Notes: generated by a model from the sequence alone, not told the origin. A stretch of 37,316 nt of DNA from Acidimicrobiales bacterium (GCA_017883075.1 JADGOI010000010.1:1-37316); one strand, 5' to 3'. Positions 28,730 through 35,840 are shown, counted from the first letter of the stretch. A program made the numbers and translations.

Positions 28730-29494
28730 CTACAGCTTCGCGACCTGGCTGAATTCGAGTTCGACCGGGGTCTCCCGGCCAAAGATGTTCACAAGGACCT
28801 TGAGCTTCAGTTGGTCCTCGTTGATCTCGGCAATCTGGCCCGAGAAGTCCGCGAACGGACCTTCCTTGACCCGGACCGTCTCTCCCACCTCGTGTTCGAG
28901 CCGGGGGCGGCTGCGTTTGGTCGGCGCCTCGCCACCCTCCACCTTGACCTGCAAAATCCCTTCGACCTCCCGACGGGACAACGGCGTCGGCTTGGTGCCG
29001 GGACCCACGAAGCCGGTCACGCCGGGGGTATTCCGGATGACGGACCAACTGTCGTCGTCGAGATCGCAACGGCACAGCAGATAGCCCGGGAACACCTTCT
29101 TCTGAACGACCACCTTCTTGCCGTTCTTGAACTCCACGACGTCTTCCATGGGGATGACGACCTCGTAGATGCGATCCTCCATGTTCATAGAGGCGGTGCG
29201 GCTGTGCAGGTTGGACTTCACCTTGTTCTCGTACCCGGCGTAGGTGTGGACCACAAACCAGCGCCCCGGCTGGTCGAACGGGCTGATGATGGTGGGCTCA
29301 TCGTCGTCGAATTCGTCGTCCTCATCGGAGACCGATTCGGTTTCCCTCGGGTCGACCTCCGCCGCCTCGATGGTCGACTCCCCGGAGGCAGCGTCGGCGC
29401 TTTCCGGCGCGTCGGCGGTCTCGATGGATGCGGCACCCTCATCGTCACCGAGGGGTGCAGTGGTTTCATTTTGGGTCACAGTCACACCGATCAC
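28730..29494 (-). CDS. nusG: Transcription termination/antitermination factor NusG with acidic N-terminal extension
   Basis: Couples RNA polymerase to the ribosome and to Rho. From the GTG at 29494 the product has 254 residues. Residues 79-180 hold the NGN domain ([16 protein letters not shown]), and residues about 195-254 the KOW domain ([19 protein letters not shown]). Residues 1-78 are acidic and Ala/Glu/Asp-rich and are not part of the classical fold; several actinobacterial NusG proteins have such extensions. The GTG overlaps the secE stop (GTGA); the alternative TTG at 29509 has no clear ribosome-binding site. Other GTG codons follow within six codons, so the exact start is uncertain. 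Confidence 0.95.
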   Translation of the reverse strand: MIGVTVTQNETTAPLGDDEGAASIETADAPESADAASGESTIEAAEVDPRETESVSDEDDEFDDDEPTIISPFDQPGRWFVVHTYAGYENKVKSNLHSRTASMNMEDRIYEVVIPMEDVVEFKNGKKVVVQKKVFPGYLLCRCDLDDDSWSVIRNTPGVTGFVGPGTKPTPLSRREVEGILQVKVEGGEAPTKRSRPRLEHEVGETVRVKEGPFADFSGQIAEINEDQLKLKVLVNIFGRETPVELEFSQVAKL

Positions 29495-29784
29495 GTGTTG
29501 AACAGCCAAAAGACGCCCTTACTGAAGGCGTAATTGAGTATGAAGATCAGAAAGATCAACGCCACCAGAGTCGCGAACGTCACTGTCGTGTAGTTGATGA
29601 CCTCAGAACGGTTCGGCCACGCCACCTGGTGAAGCTCAGATCGTACCTCGCGCAGGAACTGTCCCGGACGGAACGGGTCCCGCTTGGGTGGGCGACGGGC
29701 CGGTGGGGCTTTGCGCTGAGGCGCGGCCTCGCCATCGGGGTCCTGTCCCTGACGCTGCATCTGACGTTTTTGTTCTCGGTTCAC
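29491..29784 (-). CDS. secE: Protein translocase subunit SecE
   Basis: Clamps SecY in the membrane. The 97-residue product is a single-pass SecE: basic N-terminus ([11 protein letters not shown], then [12 protein letters not shown]), the amphipathic signature [20 protein letters not shown] (about residues 42-61), and one membrane segment ([20 protein letters not shown]). The GTG at 29784 follows AGGAAAC five bases upstream; the longer frame overlaps tRNA-Trp and is not secE. Confidence 0.96.
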   Translation of the reverse strand: MNREQKRQMQRQGQDPDGEAAPQRKAPPARRPPKRDPFRPGQFLREVRSELHQVAWPNRSEVINYTTVTFATLVALIFLIFILNYAFSKGVFWLFNT

Positions 29785-29820
29785 GTGCTGTTTCCTTAGA
29801 CCGGTGCTACGGGTGGAGAG

Positions 29821-29893
29821 CAGGGCAGGAGGGACTCGAACCCCCAACCGCCGGTTTTGGAGACCGGTGCTCTACCAGTTGAGCTACTGCCCT
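29821..29893 (-). tRNA. tRNA-Trp (CCA anticodon)
   Basis: A 73-base cloverleaf without an encoded CCA tail. The acceptor arms AGGGCAG and CTGCCCT pair fully, the anticodon loop CTCCAAA gives CCA, the T-loop is TTCGAGT, and the discriminator base is G, as expected for tRNA-Trp. It sits just upstream of secE, a common actinobacterial order. Its 5' end overlaps the last ten bases of the anti-sigma gene, including the stop codon. Confidence 0.95.
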
Positions 29894-30327
29894 CTGTCGA
29901 TCGCCATGCCGCGAACGGCCAATCGATCGCAGGAGCGGTTCAAGAGATTACCACTGGAAAGGGTCAAATTCCCAAGCGACCCGTTCGACCGCCCCCGACC
30001 GATGACCATGGCGACGGTGACCCCGACGGCCAGAGTGCCAAGAGCAGCCCCTCCGCCATACGCCAGGCGCCGCCCTGCCCGAACCGAGCGCACCGTCCGC
30101 CGGGTCGCGGTGGCGTCCAGCGCATCGAGCACGTCGCCGACAAGACCGGCGGGTAGGTCGGGACGGTACGAGCGAAGCTGGTGCAGACGTCGAAGAAGCC
30201 CGTGGTACCTGGCCAACTCGGCCTGGCACCGGAGACACGATGCCACGTGACGAACCGTCCGCCGATCGACCGCCCGGGAGCCGTCCACCGCCCCGGGCAG
30301 CCGCTCGGCAATGGCCTCACACCGCAC
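29884..30327 (-). CDS. Putative membrane anti-sigma factor with zinc finger
   Basis: The 147-residue product shows the zf-HC2/ZAS pattern: C3, then H27-xxx-C31-xx-C34 (HVASCLRC), followed by a helical linker. One membrane segment is predicted at about residues 90-110 (YGGGAALGTLAVGVTVAMVI), leaving a short outside tail. It should hold the partner sigma factor at the membrane until a signal arrives. The GTG start lies inside the end of the sigma gene (11-base overlap), so the pair is translationally coupled. The stop codon TAG is formed by bases of tRNA-Trp. The signal is unknown. Confidence 0.85.
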   Translation of the reverse strand: MRCEAIAERLPGAVDGSRAVDRRTVRHVASCLRCQAELARYHGLLRRLHQLRSYRPDLPAGLVGDVLDALDATATRRTVRSVRAGRRLAYGGGAALGTLAVGVTVAMVIGRGRSNGSLGNLTLSSGNLLNRSCDRLAVRGMAIDRGQ

Positions 30328-30943
30328 GAGCGTCGTCTCCCACCGGCTCCTCGTGCCGCACTGCGATCACCGTTGCCACCCCGGCACCGCCCTCGACCTT
30401 CTCTGTACCGCCGCTCGACAGCTCGGGAAATATCGCCGCTCGGAGTTGCCGGCGGGCCCGATGGAGCCTCACCCTGGTGGCGGCGCCAGAAATCCCCAGT
30501 TCCGTGGCGATCTCATCGTGGCTGAGTCCGTAGATGTCCCGCAGCACGACCACCGTGAGCAGGGCCAAGGGGAGGGTGCGCAGGGCTCCGACCAGCCCGT
30601 CCCGCTCGACAGTGGCCGATGCCATGGCATCCGGGTCAGGATCGGTCGGCAACTCGCCACAACGAGGATCAGCGTCGATCGACACCAGACGGACACGCCG
30701 TTGACGACTGTGCATGGTCGCCGCGCAGTTGGCAGCGATGCGGTACAGCCAGGTGGAAAAGGAAGCCTCGCCCCGGAACTTGCGGATCGAGCGGAAGGCC
30801 CGAAGATAGGTCTCTTGGACAACGTCCCGAGCGTCGTGTTCATCCCCGGTCAGGCGGAATGCCAAGGCATACATGTCGTTCGACGTGACCCTGACCAGCT
30901 CTTCGAAGGCGGCATGGTCACCGCCCCGAGCGAGGTCGACCAA
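30317..30943 (-). CDS. RNA polymerase ECF-type sigma factor
   Basis: The 208-residue product has region 2 (FEELVRVTSNDMYALAFRLT, then DARDVVQETYLRAF and RGEASFSTWLYRIAAN, residues 13-72), a linker, and region 4 (residues about 112-168, with LPLALLTVVVLRDIYGLSHDEIATELGIS and the helix-turn-helix end GAATRVRLHRARRQL). About 35 residues follow region 4. Start: TTG at 30943 is the first codon I can use; it has no good ribosome-binding site, and the open frame continues upstream toward rpmG. The gene sits between rpmG and tRNA-Trp, an unusual place for a regulatory pair. Its targets are unknown. Confidence 0.92.
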   Translation of the reverse strand: MVDLARGGDHAAFEELVRVTSNDMYALAFRLTGDEHDARDVVQETYLRAFRSIRKFRGEASFSTWLYRIAANCAATMHSRQRRVRLVSIDADPRCGELPTDPDPDAMASATVERDGLVGALRTLPLALLTVVVLRDIYGLSHDEIATELGISGAATRVRLHRARRQLRAAIFPELSSGGTEKVEGGAGVATVIAVRHEEPVGDDARAV

Positions 30944-30970
30944 ATCGAGATGGGCGAAACCGGCCGAGTC

Positions 30971-31020
30971 GTCAACCCTCGGCGGGTTTCGGCTGCTCGA
31001 GTCAACCCTCAGCGGGTCTC
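30971..31020. repeat. Imperfect 30-base tandem duplication at the rpmG 3' end
   Basis: The 20-base segments 30971-30990 and 31001-31020 agree at 18 of 20 positions, with a period of 30 bases. The second contains the last codons and stop of rpmG; the first is noncoding, just after the gene. In the first copy the stop codon TGA has become CGA. Confidence 0.75.
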
Positions 31021-31173
31021 CTTGTGCAGCGTGTGCTGGCGGTCCCAGCGGCAGAACTTCTGCATTTCGATCCGCTCTCGATCGTTGATCTTGTTCTTCG
31101 TCGTGATGTAGTTACGGCGCTTGCAAACCTCGCAGGCCAATGTGACCTGGATCCGCTTATCGTTCTTTGCCAC
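31009..31173 (-). CDS. rpmG: 50S ribosomal protein L33
   Basis: A 54-residue product, normal for L33: [20 protein letters not shown] at the start, [20 protein letters not shown] in the middle and HTLHKETR at the end. The first zinc pair is present (C14, C17); of the second pair only one Cys remains (KFCRWDRQH), so zinc binding is probably weak or lost. The start is a GTG at 31171-31173, preceded by GAGGAG. It lies 74 bases after tRNA-Met. No other frame here fits a known protein. Confidence 0.95.
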   Translation of the reverse strand: MAKNDKRIQVTLACEVCKRRNYITTKNKINDRERIEMQKFCRWDRQHTLHKETR

Positions 31174-31247
31174 AATGGCTCCTCTGCTGTTATGCCAACG
31201 GGCCCGGCCTGCAGACCGGACCCATCTACTGTTCCAAACACCCGAAA

Positions 31248-31324
31248 TGGTAGCGGCGGCCGGACTCGAACCGGCGACCTCACGATTATGAGCCGTGCGC
31301 TCTAACCAGCTGAGCTACGCCGCC
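31248..31324 (-). tRNA. tRNA-Met (CAT anticodon, elongator type)
   Basis: A 77-base cloverleaf including the encoded CCA. Acceptor arms GGCGGCG and CGCCGCT pair with one G-U, the anticodon loop CTCATAA gives CAT, and the T-loop is TTCGAGT. The first acceptor pair is G-U, not the unpaired start of an initiator tRNA, and the position before rpmG is that of elongator tRNA-Met in actinobacteria. A tRNA-Ile2 with modified CAT cannot be fully excluded. Confidence 0.93.
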
Positions 31325-31331
31325 ACGGGCG

Positions 31332-31404
31332 AGCCCCCTGTCGGAATCGAACCGACGACAACCGCCTTACCATGGCGGTGCTCTGCCGACTGAGCTAAGG
31401 GGGC
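31332..31404 (-). tRNA. tRNA-Thr (GGT anticodon)
   Basis: A 73-base cloverleaf without encoded CCA. Acceptor arms GCCCCCT and AGGGGGC pair fully, the anticodon loop ATGGTAA gives GGT, and the T-loop is TTCGATT. It lies seven bases upstream of tRNA-Met, so both are probably cut from one transcript. Confidence 0.95.
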
Positions 31405-31482
31405 AGCGCAACTCGAGTGAGCTGCAGCGGGTCATCATAGCCAACAACGGCGTCGGACCCGCACGAGAGGTTTTCAACTCGC

Positions 31483-31494
31483 TACCATCACCGC
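31483..31494 (+). promoter_or_regulatory. Putative -10 for leaderless GNAT mRNA
   Basis: TACCAT ends six bases before the ATG of the acetyltransferase gene, and no ribosome-binding site is visible. This geometry fits a leaderless mRNA. No convincing -35 is seen. Confidence 0.35.
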
Positions 31495-31983
31495 ATGCAG
31501 CTTCGACTGGCGACCCCAACCGATGCCGAAGCCATACGGTCCATCTATAACGCCGAGGTTACCGGGTCGACAACGACCTTCGACCTCGTCCCCCGGAATT
31601 CCGACGAGCAGCTGGTGTGGTTGGCCGACCACGGCGGGGCATATCCCGCCATCGTGGCGGAAGACAGCGCCGGCCTCATCGTTGGATTCGGCTCGCTTTC
31701 GATCTACCGTGACCGCCCCGCCTATGCGACCACCGTCGAGAACTCCGTCTACGTGGGGTCGGACCGGCGGGGATCCGGCATCGGACGCGCCCTGTTGATC
31801 GAGCTGATCCGGCTGGCCACCCAACACGGGTTTCACACCATGGTGGCCCGGATCGGCGGCGACAACGCCGCGTCGATCGCTCTCCATCAAGCCTGTGGCT
31901 TCGAGATGGTGGGCGTCGAACGCGAGATCGGGAGGAAGTTCGGCCACTGGCTCGATGTGTGGGTGCTCCAACGGATGCTTTGA
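31495..31983 (+). CDS. GNAT-family N-acetyltransferase, phosphinothricin acetyltransferase-like
   Basis: Transfers acetyl from acetyl-CoA to a small amine or amino acid analogue; the true substrate is unknown. The 162-residue product matches the COG1247 type: IYNAEVTGSTTTFD near the N-terminus, TTVENSVYVGSDRRGSGIG (79-97) with the acetyl-CoA loop RRGSGIG, and NAASIALHQACGFEMVG (124-140). The end HWLDVWVLQRML is typical. The ATG at 31495 has no ribosome-binding site but has a -10-like box close by. It stands alone on the plus strand, convergent with the MptB-like gene 40 bases away. Confidence 0.92.
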   Translation: MQLRLATPTDAEAIRSIYNAEVTGSTTTFDLVPRNSDEQLVWLADHGGAYPAIVAEDSAGLIVGFGSLSIYRDRPAYATTVENSVYVGSDRRGSGIGRALLIELIRLATQHGFHTMVARIGGDNAASIALHQACGFEMVGVEREIGRKFGHWLDVWVLQRML

Positions 31984-31992
31984 AGAAGCCGT

Positions 31993-32007
31993 GCGGTTCG
32001 AGACCGC
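31993..32007. terminator. Weak hairpin between two convergent genes
   Basis: GCGGT and ACCGC form a 5-base stem around a 5-base loop in the 40-base gap between the ends of the acetyltransferase gene and the mannosyltransferase gene. It may help termination in both directions, but the stem is short. Confidence 0.25.
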
Positions 32008-32023
32008 GGGCTCGACGTCAGGA

Positions 32024-33721
32024 TTACGCCGAGGCCCTGGCCAATCCGAGCATTGGGCCCGGGACAGAAACCGGGTCCCGTCGCTCCCAGCTGGCCAGGG
32101 GCACCGTGAGCACGAAGAGGACCCACAACAACGTCAGGACGATCGACAACGGGTCGCCGTGGATCAGGCTGTTCAGCAGCTGGGTGGCACCGGGAAGTTC
32201 GATCAGGGCGGTCACCATGGAGAGGCCGATGATGAAGGAGCGGAGCCGACCGACCGCCACCGGAGCCAGAAGGATGAGACCCCAGGACAGGTACCAGGGT
32301 TGATCGACCGGTCCGAGGATCACGAACAACAACAAGGTGAGCCCCAGGGCCTTCAGCGTCCCGATCCGGTCACTGTTCAACAAGAGCCAGATGCCAATGA
32401 TCAACGCGGCGAGCAGGCCGAGAAACCTGGTGACCGACAGGACGCCGCCCAGGCCCAATCCAATGCCGGCAAAATGGGCGACCCAGTTGACGAGCAGCGC
32501 CAGGGAAGTGGTGGGGGCCATCCATGATCGCACCACGCCGGGGGTACCCAGGTTTCCGATCCACCCCCAGCCCAGCCCGCTGACAAAGGAGAAGAACCCG
32601 AGGACTCCCAGTCCGATCAGACCGGCGGTGACCACCGGTCTGATCCGATCGCGCACAGGGACGCCGTTTCCCAGCCACGTCCAGCCCACATAGAGGATTC
32701 CGAGTCCCGCCGGTGCTTTGATGGCGGTGGCCAGGGCACAGAACAATATTCCGACTATCGGGCGCTTCTCTTTCGCCGCGGTGATGCCGGCGAGCAGGAG
32801 CCCCAGCATCAATGCATCGTTGTGAGCCCCGCCGACCAGGTGCAGGATGGTGACCGGATTCAAGACGGCCAGGGTGAACATCTCGGCCTTGTCGCGGTGA
32901 TAGAGACCGGCCAGGCGAGGCACGCAGAACGCGATCAGTAGCACGCCGGCAAAGGCCAGCAAACGCAGCAGGACGATCGTGGCCAGTTCGTTATGGAAGG
33001 TGACCTTGGCGAAGAATCCGTCTATCTGCAGAAAGAGCGGCCCGTACGGGGCTGGGGCGTTCCCCCACAGCGAGTCGACCGGAGCGGTAAAGGAGTTGTT
33101 CCCCATTTCGAACGGCCCGTACAGGTACGGGTTCATGTGATGGCTGACCATCTCGCCCTGGGCCGCGTACGAGTACACGTCGCGGCTGAAGATCGGAGCG
33201 ATGATCAGCATGGGGAGCGACCAGAGGGCGAACACCCACTTGAGGCGACGGATGTCCAACCCGGGGCATCGGGAGTAGAGGCGGGTCATCCCCCACCAGA
33301 CCCGGACCAGCAATATCAGACCGCCATAGACAGCGGCCAGGACGAAGTAGACGCCCCAATGACTCGCACCTGTGGTCTTTGGAACCCCGAAATACCAAGC
33401 ACCCGGCATTTCGAGTTTGAACGGAGAACTCGGGAGCGAGGCTCCGATGCAGATGGCCAGGATGGCCACGAATCCCAGAAGAGCGGGCCGTAGCACCAGA
33501 CCCCTCGGGTCCCCGCCCCCGCCATCGATGGTGGGTTGATCAATGGGGATCCCAGCCGTAGTGGCCAATCGGTCCCGAATCGTATTGGCCAACGTCGCCG
33601 CGGAGCGAGCGCCGCTGGTCAACGCGGCCGACGCCATGGACCAACGGTCATTCCTCAGCAGCCCGGAGTCAGCTGCGCCATCGTCTTGATGCGCCAAGAC
33701 TGCCCGGGACTCAGGGGACAT
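32024..33721 (-). CDS. MptA/MptB-like polyprenol-phosphate-mannose-dependent mannosyltransferase (GT-C)
   Basis: Probably adds alpha-1,6 mannose to a lipoglycan, using polyprenyl-phospho-mannose on the outer face of the membrane. With the ATG at 33721 the product has 565 residues and about 12-13 membrane segments. The family motif SRDVYSYAAQGEM (179-191), followed by NPYLYGP, holds the likely catalytic Asp (D181). Later motifs PAPYGPLFLQ and GAHNDALMLGLLLAG also fit. The first 70 residues are polar and probably cytosolic. The longer frame to 33823 has no support. It lies 147 bases after the GT87 gene and has its own promoter. The exact acceptor is not known. Confidence 0.85.
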   Translation of the reverse strand: MSPESRAVLAHQDDGAADSGLLRNDRWSMASAALTSGARSAATLANTIRDRLATTAGIPIDQPTIDGGGGDPRGLVLRPALLGFVAILAICIGASLPSSPFKLEMPGAWYFGVPKTTGASHWGVYFVLAAVYGGLILLVRVWWGMTRLYSRCPGLDIRRLKWVFALWSLPMLIIAPIFSRDVYSYAAQGEMVSHHMNPYLYGPFEMGNNSFTAPVDSLWGNAPAPYGPLFLQIDGFFAKVTFHNELATIVLLRLLAFAGVLLIAFCVPRLAGLYHRDKAEMFTLAVLNPVTILHLVGGAHNDALMLGLLLAGITAAKEKRPIVGILFCALATAIKAPAGLGILYVGWTWLGNGVPVRDRIRPVVTAGLIGLGVLGFFSFVSGLGWGWIGNLGTPGVVRSWMAPTTSLALLVNWVAHFAGIGLGLGGVLSVTRFLGLLAALIIGIWLLLNSDRIGTLKALGLTLLLFVILGPVDQPWYLSWGLILLAPVAVGRLRSFIIGLSMVTALIELPGATQLLNSLIHGDPLSIVLTLLWVLFVLTVPLASWERRDPVSVPGPMLGLARASA

Positions 33722-33823
33722 GGTCGGGGGGAAGCTCCTCAATGGGCGTATATCGAATGGGGGACCGTGTAATGAGCGTCTGAACGGACGGGATTCTGGA
33801 GACCCGAAACGTCCTGACCGCAA

Positions 33824-33846
33824 CTAATCGTAACGCTATTGTAACG
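33824..33846 (-). promoter_or_regulatory. Direct repeat overlapping the MptB-like promoter
   Basis: On the minus strand CGTTACAATAG and CGTTACGATTAG stand next to each other. The first copy contains the -10 box and the second lies at the likely transcription start. Such a pair may be an operator. Confidence 0.4.
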
Positions 33847-33865
33847 AAATTTGGTGGCCCATCAA
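33838..33865 (-). promoter_or_regulatory. Putative promoter of the MptB-like gene
   Basis: On the minus strand TTGATG (33860-33865), a 16-base spacer and TACAAT (33838-33843), starting four bases after the stop codon of the upstream gene. The -10 fits the consensus in five of six positions. The leader to the ATG would be about 110 bases. Confidence 0.55.
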
Positions 33866-33868
33866 GTG

Positions 33869-35080
33869 TTACCCCGCCAGGTGCTCCGAAGCGGCCAGCG
33901 TATCGTGTCCTACCATCCTGGAGGCATCAGAGGGCCGGCGGGACCGGGCCTCGGCGCCCAACCACACCACCAACACCGCCGCTCCGCCCACCACCAGGAC
34001 GTTTCCGGCCAGGTACGATAATGGCCCGTGCTGGATCCACCAATAGGGAGCCAGCACCGCCAGACCGACGAGCACCAGCAGCATGATCGCCACCACCCGG
34101 TGAACGGCCCACAAGGCAACTGCGACGATCGGGGCCAGAATGAGCCACGACCAGTGGTGGGTCCAGGATACCGGGCTGATCAACAACTCGGTGAGGGCCA
34201 ACACCATGACAGCTTCGGCCAAGCGCCCGCCCTCCAGCAACCACCGGGTGAGGAGCACTCCGCACACCAACGTGGCCACAGCCAACACCACCCACAAAGC
34301 GGTGCCAGGATGACCTCCGTGGAATGGCGGGCGATGGACCAAACCGTTCCATGACTGGTTGCTGACATTGGCCAGCTGGCCGGTTCGGCCGGCGTCGGAC
34401 ACCTCGTGCAGCCAAAAGCGGGCCGAGTCCGACGGCAACACCGCCCAGCTGATGGCGGTCAACCCAAGAAAGGTCCCGACCCCGCGAGCCCACGACCGCC
34501 AGTCCTTGACCACGAGGAAGGAGAAGAGGAATACCAGTGGGGTCAACTTGATGGCCGCGGCCACTCCGATCAACAATCCTCGCCAGGGGGCCCGAACCCG
34601 AGTCATGTCGGCAACGATCATCACCATCAGGATCAGATTGATCTGGGCGTAATCCATGTTGGAACGAACCGGCTCGAGGGCCAGAGTGGCCACCCCACAG
34701 AGCACACCGGCCACGGCGACGGCCCGACGGGTCGGCATGGTGAATGAGGCGGAGATGACCAGGTAGACAGCGCCAACGAAGCAGGCCGCGCTGAGCAGCC
34801 ACCACAGTGTCTCGATGAGAACGACCGACCCGAGCGCCAGGGGACTGAGGACCAACAGGGCAAACGGCGTGTAGGTGAAGGGAAGTTGGTGGATGGTGAA
34901 GTTGGTGGTGAACGGTGAACCGCCCGTGTAAAGGGCGTGCCCTGCATCCCGGTACACGAGGAGATCCAGGTGCCACTGCGCCCCGAAATGCACCATGTAC
35001 GCACCCGATACCACCCACACGAGCGCGGCCCCCGCAGCGATCATCCACGTCGGCATGTGGCGGATGCGATGGACCAACAT
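33869..35080 (-). CDS. GT87-family mannosyltransferase (PimE-like, DUF2029)
   Basis: Probably an alpha-mannosyltransferase using polyprenyl-phospho-mannose, as PimE does in mycobacteria. With the ATG at 35080 the product has 403 residues, with about ten membrane segments. D39 in WHLDLLVYRDAG is at the place of the catalytic Asp, followed by LPFTYTPFALLV; the motif SWTHHWSW at 305-312 is a GT87 hallmark. The start is preceded by AGGAG; the open frame extends to 35206 but that part is polar and unlike the family. It lies between tRNA-Tyr and the MptB-like gene, on the same strand. The acceptor is unknown. Confidence 0.88.
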   Translation of the reverse strand: MLVHRIRHMPTWMIAAGAALVWVVSGAYMVHFGAQWHLDLLVYRDAGHALYTGGSPFTTNFTIHQLPFTYTPFALLVLSPLALGSVVLIETLWWLLSAACFVGAVYLVISASFTMPTRRAVAVAGVLCGVATLALEPVRSNMDYAQINLILMVMIVADMTRVRAPWRGLLIGVAAAIKLTPLVFLFSFLVVKDWRSWARGVGTFLGLTAISWAVLPSDSARFWLHEVSDAGRTGQLANVSNQSWNGLVHRPPFHGGHPGTALWVVLAVATLVCGVLLTRWLLEGGRLAEAVMVLALTELLISPVSWTHHWSWLILAPIVAVALWAVHRVVAIMLLVLVGLAVLAPYWWIQHGPLSYLAGNVLVVGGAAVLVVWLGAEARSRRPSDASRMVGHDTLAASEHLAG

Positions 35081-35222
35081 CGGATTACATCTCCTGAGTT
35101 CATGGAACCGGTTCACGGATCGGGCCCGCGAGCGACGGGTACCGGCAGTTCGCTCTACGGGCCGTAGAGCCCCGGGGGTGGCAGCGGACTCGTCGTCCCC
35201 TGCCACCCCCGGTCACATCATG

Positions 35223-35307
<85 letters not shown>

Positions 35308-35339
35308 GCAGACCGGGAAGGATACGCCAAGCGCAGCGC

Positions 35340-35351
35340 TACTGTTTCTCC
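35340..35351 (+). promoter_or_regulatory. Putative -10 for leaderless yajQ-family mRNA
   Basis: TACTGT ends six bases before the ATG at 35352. There is no ribosome-binding site. Only 44 bases separate this gene from the divergent tRNA-Tyr. Confidence 0.35.
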
Positions 35352-35840
35352 ATGCCCACCTTCGACATTGTCTCGGAAGTCGATATGCAGGAAGTCCGCA
35401 ATGCGGTCGACCAGGCCAATCGCGAAGCCACTACCCGGTTCGACTTCAAAGGTACCGACTCCACCATTGAGTTGACCGACCAGGAGCTCGTGCTCACCTC
35501 ATCCACCGAGGATCGACTGCGCGCCCTCTACCAGGTCCTTCAGGAGAAAATGGTGAGGCGGGACGTGTCGCTCAAGTCCTTCGACGTCGGGAAGATCGAA
35601 GAGGCGACGCGGGGCACCGCCCGCCAGAAGTTGACGATTCAAGCGGGAATCTCCTCCGACCATGCCAAGAAGTTGAACAAATTCATCAAGGAACTCGGCT
35701 TGAAGGGGGTCAGCTCCCAGACCCAGGGCGACCAGTTGCGGGTGACCGGAAAGAAGCGAGACGATCTTCAGGCGGTGATCACTGCGGCCAAGGCGGAGGA
35801 CTTCGGGATTCCCCTCCAGTTCAACAACTTCCGCGATTAG
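35352..35840 (+). CDS. YajQ-family cyclic-di-GMP/nucleotide-binding protein
   Basis: The 162-residue product has the family start (PTFDIVSEVDMQEVRNAVDQ), the ATTRFDFKGT segment (about residues 29-38), and the end GIPLQFNNFRD. The two-domain fold and normal length fit the DUF520/YajQ family. In Xanthomonas and Pseudomonas, YajQ-like proteins bind cyclic di-GMP; whether this one does is unknown. The ATG at 35352 fits the family start; the open frame runs back through the tRNA and is not coding there. Its end overlaps the end of the small membrane protein on the other strand by 20 bases. Confidence 0.95.
   Translation: MPTFDIVSEVDMQEVRNAVDQANREATTRFDFKGTDSTIELTDQELVLTSSTEDRLRALYQVLQEKMVRRDVSLKSFDVGKIEEATRGTARQKLTIQAGISSDHAKKLNKFIKELGLKGVSSQTQGDQLRVTGKKRDDLQAVITAAKAEDFGIPLQFNNFRD

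Noticed and set aside
27710-29533. Plus-strand open frame of 607 codons opposite rplA, rplK and nusG
   Set aside because: It runs across several certain genes and their gaps; this is a shadow of GC-rich coding.
31002-31283. Minus-strand open frame of 93 codons overlapping rpmG and tRNA-Met
   Set aside because: It reads through the tRNA and is out of frame with L33, which is clear.
35081-35206. Extension of the GT87 frame toward tRNA-Tyr
   Set aside because: The added 42 residues are polar and unlike the family; AGGAG and the ATG at 35080 are better.
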